7,955 bases of DNA from JAGLYP01 sp034659435 (GTDB lineage: Bacteria; Patescibacteriota; Patescibacteriia; Patescibacteriales; UBA12075). This document shows positions 4,664-7,955 of this stretch, one piece after another; position 1 is the stretch's first letter, and each line of letters starts with the position of its first letter. Location of the stretch: positions 1-7,955 of the forward strand of contig JAYEHJ010000093.1 in the NCBI GenBank assembly GCA_034659435.1, in the 5' to 3' direction. The notes under the pieces are model-generated. The model had not been told where the DNA came from. It did not search any database and saw only the letters and a list, made by a program, of their open reading frames with translations. Both the position numbers and the translations under genes were made by a program.

Positions 4664-5923
4664 TTATTTTTTATAAATCGGGTTCATCTTTCTTAATCTT
4701 TTTATTATCGGCGCTAAAATTTTTATGGTTTTATCAACTTCCACTTTTGTGTTGCTTTTTCCCAAAGTAAAACGAATAGAAGTATGCGCAACTTCCACTT
4801 TAATGCCCATGGCAATCAAAACGTGCGAGGCTTTAAGGCTGCCTGACGCGCAGGCGGAACCAGTTGAAACCGCTATTCTTTCCAAGTCAAGACCAATTAA
4901 GACAGACTCCCCTTCCACTCCCAAAAATGAAAAATGCGCGTGCGACGGCGTTGAATTTTCCCTGTCTGTATTTAAAATCACATCAGAAATATTTTTTTGT
5001 ATTTCCGATACCAAATAATCTCTTACTGCCGCGATTTTTTTATTATTTTTTTCTTGTTCTCGGCTTTCTTTCCCTTTCTTGCCATTTCCAAGCAAACCAA
5101 TAGCCGCGCCTAAACCGACTATGCCGGAAACATTTAAAGTGCCGCTTCTAAAATTATTTTCATGGTGTCCGCCTTTTTGCAGAGCTAAAAGCGGAACGTC
5201 CGCCTTGTGATATAGCGCGCCAACGCCTTTCGGACCGTAAATTTTATGCCCTGACATTGATAAAAGATCTATATAATTCCATTTTACATCGCAATTTATA
5301 AAATTTATCGCCTGGGTTGCGTCTGTGTGAAAAATTATCGGTTCTGGTTTCGCGCCTCTTGTTTTGGGACGCGTTTTTTTCCAATCATTAAGCCTTTTAT
5401 CATTAATTTTTTTAATAGTTTTCCCAATCGCGCGAATAGGCGTAATTGCTCCTACTTCATGATTCACCCACATAATTGAAACCAAAACCGTATTACATTT
5501 AATTGCTTTTTTAAATTTTTCAATATCAACTATGCCGTTGTTTTTTATCGGCATATAAGTAACTTCAACGCCTTGTTTTTCAAGTTCCATAAACGGCTCC
5601 AAAACCGCGTCATGTTCAACAATGCTGGTGATAACATGCATATCTTTATATTTTTTCCCTTGCTTAAGCAAAGCGTTCATAACGCCCTTAACTGCCAAAT
5701 TATCAGACTCTGTGGCGCCTGACGTAAATATTATTTCATCAGAATCGCAATTTAAAAAATCAGCAACTTGCTGTCTAGCTTTGTCAACGCCTGCCGATGC
5801 CTCTTGTCCAAAACTATGGATTGATGCCGCGTTTCCAAAAATATCGCTAAAATAAGGCTCCATAGCCTTTAAAGCTCGTTTATCAATAGGAGTAGTGGCG
5901 CTGTGGTCAAAATATATTTTCAT
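4664..5923 (-). CDS. nifS: Cysteine desulfurase, NifS/IscS class
   Basis: A PLP enzyme that takes sulfur from cysteine, releasing alanine, and holds it as a persulfide for Fe-S cluster assembly and probably tRNA thiolation. It has 419 residues, slightly longer than the roughly 400 usual. Visible landmarks: YFDHSATTP near the N-terminus, FTSGATESDN (66-75), H104 in the IVEHDAV segment, HTDATQ with D201 (cofactor ring), SGHKIYGPKG with the PLP-binding K227, RSGTLNV (259-265), and STGSACASGS with the catalytic C358 on the mobile loop, all typical of group I. About 20 extra basic residues (172-195) precede the D201 strand compared with IscS, and another polar stretch lies at 279-297; both probably are surface loops. 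It is the last gene of the Fe-S cluster, 62 bp after nfu, and is followed directly by a terminator. No SD lies before the ATG. Confidence 0.95.
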   Translation of the reverse strand: MKIYFDHSATTPIDKRALKAMEPYFSDIFGNAASIHSFGQEASAGVDKARQQVADFLNCDSDEIIFTSGATESDNLAVKGVMNALLKQGKKYKDMHVITSIVEHDAVLEPFMELEKQGVEVTYMPIKNNGIVDIEKFKKAIKCNTVLVSIMWVNHEVGAITPIRAIGKTIKKINDKRLNDWKKTRPKTRGAKPEPIIFHTDATQAINFINCDVKWNYIDLLSMSGHKIYGPKGVGALYHKADVPLLALQKGGHHENNFRSGTLNVSGIVGLGAAIGLLGNGKKGKESREQEKNNKKIAAVRDYLVSEIQKNISDVILNTDRENSTPSHAHFSFLGVEGESVLIGLDLERIAVSTGSACASGSLKASHVLIAMGIKVEVAHTSIRFTLGKSNTKVEVDKTIKILAPIIKRLRKMNPIYKK

Positions 5924-5929
5924 GTATAA

Positions 5930-5985
5930 ATATTGAAAATTGTTTATTAAATATTGAATGAATATTGTACATTGTACATTGAATA
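5930..5985. repeat. AT-rich iterated intergenic sequence between nfu and nifS
   Basis: Variants of attgaa/aatattg and a tandem copy of tgtacat (in attgtacattgtacattgaatatt) fill the gap between nfu and nifS. It looks like low-complexity dispersed sequence typical of AT-rich spacers. I see no hairpin with a T-run, so read-through from nfu into nifS is likely. Confidence 0.4.
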
Positions 5986-6222
5986 TTAAATTGCCACAAC
6001 TTCTTTAACCTCAGGCACAATCTTTTTAATTTCCGCCTCAATTCCCTCTTTCAATGTAATCTGCGCCATAGGACAACCGACGCACATTCCGGCCAAGCGC
6101 ACTTGAACCTGCCCTGTCTTTTCGTCCCATTTAACAAATTCAACATCCCCGCCGTCAGCCTGCATGCCCGGACGAACTTTGTCTAAAGCTTTTTTTATTT
6201 TTTCTTCAATTATTTTTTGCAT
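5986..6222 (-). CDS. nfu: Nfu-type Fe-S scaffold/carrier (NifU C-terminal domain)
   Basis: A small cytoplasmic protein of 78 residues corresponding to the NifU C-terminal domain alone. The family motif is visible: RPGMQADGGDVEFV (17-30) followed by LAGMCVGCPMAQITLKEGIE (43-62), with the cluster-binding pair C47 and C50 in CxxC. In this family two such pairs from a dimer bind a 4Fe-4S or 2Fe-2S cluster and pass it to client proteins. Length and ends match stand-alone Nfu domains. It begins 14 bp after the stop of the nifU-type gene, in a different frame, and precedes nifS by 62 bp, so co-transcription is very likely. No SD is visible before the ATG. Together with the preceding gene it looks like a NifU split in two without the central ferredoxin domain. 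Confidence 0.94.
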   Translation of the reverse strand: MQKIIEEKIKKALDKVRPGMQADGGDVEFVKWDEKTGQVQVRLAGMCVGCPMAQITLKEGIEAEIKKIVPEVKEVVAI

Positions 6223-6236
6223 ATTATTCTAAATTA

Positions 6237-6647
6237 TTAACTCGTAATTTGCTTGTACTCGCTTGACGGGTGTAATTGATAATTTCTAATTGCTTTATGC
6301 AAAACATCAACCCCAAGCATTGAACAATGCACTTTTGGCGCGGGCAGACCGCCAAGGTCTTTAACTATATCGTCTTTATTAATTTTAAGCGCTTCGTCCA
6401 ATGTTTTTCCTTTGGCAATTTCAGTTAAAGCCGAAGATATGGCAATCGCCGCGGCGCAGCCCAAAGTTTCAAATTTTATATCTTCTATAAATTCTCCTCC
6501 CGATTTTTTTCTCCCGATTTTAAGATACATCTTCATAACATCTCCGCAAACAGGATTCCCTTCTTTGCCGACCGCGTCAGGATTTTTCATACTCCCCTGA
6601 TTGCGCGGATTTTTAAAATGCTCTAAAACTTTTTGTGAATAAGGCAT
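6237..6647 (-). CDS. nifU: Fe-S cluster assembly scaffold, NifU N-terminal/IscU family
   Basis: The scaffold on which 2Fe-2S clusters are built with sulfur from the cysteine desulfurase encoded two genes downstream. It has 136 residues. The opening MPYSQKVLEHFKNPRNQG is diagnostic of the family. The three ligand cysteines are present: C34 in NPVCGD (with the conserved D36), C64 in TLGCAAAIA and C108 in KVHCSML. An A at 66-67 follows C64 where many IscU have further small residues, which is normal. The last residues (about 123-136, through YKQITS) are polar, poorly family-like, and coincide with AT-rich repeat-like DNA, so the 3' end may have been reshaped. It is probably the first gene of nifU-nfu-nifS. 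There is no SD; a weak promoter candidate lies at 6686-6714. No IscR, HscA, HscB or ferredoxin gene is in the window. Confidence 0.95.
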   Translation of the reverse strand: MPYSQKVLEHFKNPRNQGSMKNPDAVGKEGNPVCGDVMKMYLKIGRKKSGGEFIEDIKFETLGCAAAIAISSALTEIAKGKTLDEALKINKDDIVKDLGGLPAPKVHCSMLGVDVLHKAIRNYQLHPSSEYKQITS

Positions 6648-6655
6648 AGTTTAAA

Positions 6656-6763
6656 ATTAATTAATAATTTTGAATTTTGAATTTTAAAATAAATTCTAAT
6701 TTTTAATGTTTCAAAATTTAATCATTCAAAATTATTTCAAAATTCAAAATTGGAAATTCAAAA
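6656..6763. repeat. AT-rich inverted-repeat spacer (aattttgaatttt / aaaattcaaaatt)
   Basis: The spacer between the L,D-transpeptidase gene and nifU is built from iterated ttttgaatt units on its left side (6666-6690) and the inverse caaaattcaaaatt on its right side (about 6731-6762), so the two halves can pair. There is a weak spacer in between. It could form a long AT-only hairpin that helps end the upstream transcript, but no GC-rich stem with a T-run is present. Similar strings are common between genes in AT-rich genomes. Confidence 0.5.
6686..6714 (-). promoter_or_regulatory. Weak promoter candidate for the nifU-nfu-nifS unit
   Basis: On the minus strand TTGAAA (6709-6714) and TATTTT (6686-6691) are separated by exactly 17 bp and lie 38 bp upstream of the nifU-type start. 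The -10 is poor, and such pairs arise easily in this AT-rich repeat, so support is modest. Confidence 0.3.
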
Positions 6764-7501
6764 TTAATAAATGAATACTCCAGTCCCAATCGTTGTCCAA
6801 TTATAAATTAGCTCAGCCTGTCCTTCGCCCAAACGGATGCAGCCATGAGATGCCGGCTTTCCTAAATGGTTTTCGCCTTCGCGATAGCCGTTCGGCCAAA
6901 TCGGCAGTTCGTGTATTCCTATCCGTCCGGAATCAAGTCCGAGCCAATATGGCATCCACAATCCATAAGGCGACCAAGCCTTGGGATTTTTATTCGCTAC
7001 TTTATAATGTTTTAGCGGCGTTGAATTATTAAGTCCGCTTGAAACAGGAAAAGCTCCCATCCGCACGCCTCCTAAAAAATAACTTAATTTCTGATTGGCA
7101 ATATTTATTTCAATCCGCTTATCAAGTAAAATTCTATCTTTATTTAATGGATCATAGCCGGCATTAACTTCTTCATAATCGGAAAAACCGTCATCGTCAG
7201 TATCTTTATTAATCAAACTGGTATGGAACCTAAGCTCATCCCTGTCAGATAATCCGTCTTTGTCATAATCATTATCTTCCAATTTTACGGCTTTTGAATT
7301 ATGCGGCGAATAGCCTGTATTTAATTCCAGCCAATCCGAATAGCCGTCACCGTCAGTATCAGGATTATTAGCGTCCGTAAAATAAATATTTTCCTCATCC
7401 CTGTCAGGCACGCCGTCCCAATCGGAATCAACCAAGCCGTTAGCAATAGCAATGCTTGGTAAAAATATTAACATTACTATTGCTGCTGCTAAATATCTCA
7501 T
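6764..7501 (-). CDS. Secreted L,D-transpeptidase (YkuD domain) with calcium-binding repeats
   Basis: An exported cell-wall enzyme of 245 residues. The signal peptide spans about 1-20, with likely cleavage at IAIA-N. Four acidic calcium-binding loops of the thrombospondin-type-3/EF-hand-like kind follow: DSDWDGVPDRDE (25-36), DTDGDGYSDWLE (48-59), DNDYDKDGLSDRDE (76-89) and DTDDDGFSDYEE (100-111). The YkuD domain covers about 128-245 and has the full catalytic motif: H197 in GIHELP, then SHGCIRL with H219, nucleophile C221 and R223. The family forms 3-3 crosslinks in peptidoglycan or attaches proteins to it. The repeats probably act as a Ca2+-stiffened spacer or anchor, by inference. The YkuD domain ends almost at the C-terminus, so the protein looks complete. 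No SD precedes the ATG. Terminators or spacers on both sides suggest a single-gene transcript. Confidence 0.94.
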   Translation of the reverse strand: MRYLAAAIVMLIFLPSIAIANGLVDSDWDGVPDRDEENIYFTDANNPDTDGDGYSDWLELNTGYSPHNSKAVKLEDNDYDKDGLSDRDELRFHTSLINKDTDDDGFSDYEEVNAGYDPLNKDRILLDKRIEINIANQKLSYFLGGVRMGAFPVSSGLNNSTPLKHYKVANKNPKAWSPYGLWMPYWLGLDSGRIGIHELPIWPNGYREGENHLGKPASHGCIRLGEGQAELIYNWTTIGTGVFIY

Positions 7502-7518
7502 AGCAAATAAAAAATTTT

Positions 7519-7561
7519 AAAAAACCGTCTCGCCCTTCGCAAAAGGCGGGACGGTTTTTTT
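7519..7561 (-). terminator. Intrinsic terminator after the coiled-coil gene
   Basis: Arms aaaaaaccgtc (7519-7529) and gacggtttttt (7550-7560) form an 11-bp stem that extends through one wobble pair and cgcc/ggcg to a 10-base loop. On the minus strand it ends in a T-run, 11 bp after the gene that ends at 7572. The plus-strand version is equally good, so it may be bidirectional. Confidence 0.88.
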
Positions 7562-7571
7562 AATCTTACAA

Positions 7572-7910
7572 TTACGCCGCCATAGTATGCTCATAAATCT
7601 TTGTTTCCAAAATCTTTAATTTTTCTTTTATTTCTTGAACATCCTTATTAATAGCAATAATATCTTCGTTTTCGGTATCAATTAATCTATCAACTTTTTG
7701 TTCTAATTTATCAAATTTTTCATAAATTACGGCAACTTCATATCTAATAGTATTAATTACTTCATCAAATCTTTGATCTATATATTTAGTCTGTTCTTCA
7801 AAACGTTTGTCAACATCGTCAAAACGTTTGTCAACGCCTTCAAAACGTTTATAAACATCTTCAAAACCTTTATTGACGATAATAGCAATTTTTTCAAATC
7901 CGCTATCCAT
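7572..7910 (-). CDS. Small heptad-repeat coiled-coil protein, function unknown
   Basis: A protein of 112 residues with no signal peptide or membrane segment, so probably cytoplasmic. Residues about 14-50 are seven-residue repeats of the type (F/V)(E/D)xVDKRF, and the rest (51-107) continues as a charged, heptad-like helix with I, V and L at spaced positions. The whole chain is therefore likely one long coiled coil that oligomerises. The repeat is also visible in the DNA as three exact copies of aaaacgttt at 21-bp spacing (7800, 7821, 7842). I do not recognise a family. Similar short coiled-coil proteins occur alone or next to nuclease or toxin genes, but nothing here indicates such a partner. 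There is no SD; TTGAAAAAATA precedes the ATG. A terminator follows 11 bp after the stop. Coding status is supported by length, composition and terminator placement. Confidence 0.75.
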   Translation of the reverse strand: MDSGFEKIAIIVNKGFEDVYKRFEGVDKRFDDVDKRFEEQTKYIDQRFDEVINTIRYEVAVIYEKFDKLEQKVDRLIDTENEDIIAINKDVQEIKEKLKILETKIYEHTMAA

Positions 7911-7938
7911 TATTTTTTCAATTTATTTTAAATCATTG

Positions 7939-7954
7939 TTACCTAACATGGTAA
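7939..7954. repeat. Short inverted repeat at the right edge
   Basis: ttacc (7939-7943) and ggtaa (7950-7954) are separated by six bases, 28 bp upstream of the coiled-coil gene. It may be an operator or part of a longer element cut by the window edge. The five-base arms are weak evidence. Confidence 0.2.
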
Positions 7955-7955
7955 T

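Noticed and set aside
5986..6647. nifU and nfu as one NifU gene broken by a frameshift
   Set aside because: The two frames each have complete domain ends, a 14-bp gap and separate start codons, and no ferredoxin-domain remnant lies between them.
7921..7955. End of an insertion sequence at the right edge (tgttaggtaac on the minus strand)
   Set aside because: Only a five-base inverted repeat is visible, with no transposase fragment or target duplication in the window.

Overview
The window looks like a piece of an AT-rich genome from a small-genome bacterium. My best guess is a member of the Patescibacteria/CPR, Parcubacteria-like. This is an inference from gene style: a compact minus-strand gene train, most start codons without a Shine-Dalgarno (SD) sequence, a split NifU-type Fe-S scaffold, secreted proteins built from local repeats, and AT-rich dispersed repeats between genes. 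No rRNA or other phylogenetic marker is present, so the assignment is not secure. One run of ten N (1577-1586) shows that this is draft or scaffolded sequence.

Layout. Bases 1-333 (+) are the 3' end of a gene for a short-repeat, probably alpha-solenoid protein, closed by a textbook terminator (357-400). Every other gene is on the minus strand. Read in transcription order from the right edge they are: a heptad-repeat coiled-coil protein (7910-7572) with a terminator; a secreted L,D-transpeptidase with four calcium-binding repeats (7501-6764); an AT-rich inverted repeat; the Fe-S assembly cluster nifU-type scaffold (6647-6237), Nfu-type scaffold (6222-5986) and cysteine desulfurase nifS (5923-4664), ended by a terminator; a secreted three-domain protein of unknown family (4563-3004) with its own promoter, strong SD and terminator; a 322-bp intergenic region; lexA (2681-2070); a 213-bp intergenic region; and a CPA2-family Na+/H+ antiporter (1856-441).

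How the parts relate. NifS supplies sulfur, the NifU-type protein is the assembly scaffold and Nfu is a second scaffold or carrier, so three adjacent genes form a minimal Fe-S cluster system. The L,D-transpeptidase and the three-domain protein are both predicted to be exported and point to a cell wall or surface function. LexA is complete, with self-cleavage site and catalytic dyad, so an SOS-type response is likely.

The most interesting non-coding signals flank lexA. Downstream of it (about 1886-2035, minus strand) there is an extended -10 promoter, a 58-nt near-continuous hairpin containing G-U pairs that form only in the minus-strand RNA, and then an intrinsic terminator, just before the antiporter gene. 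This fits a small RNA or an attenuating leader. Upstream of lexA there is a near-consensus promoter with 17-bp spacing, a perfect DnaA-box match just downstream of it, and a long leader holding a 9-bp GC-rich inverted repeat. I found no tRNA, rRNA, CRISPR array or transposase gene.
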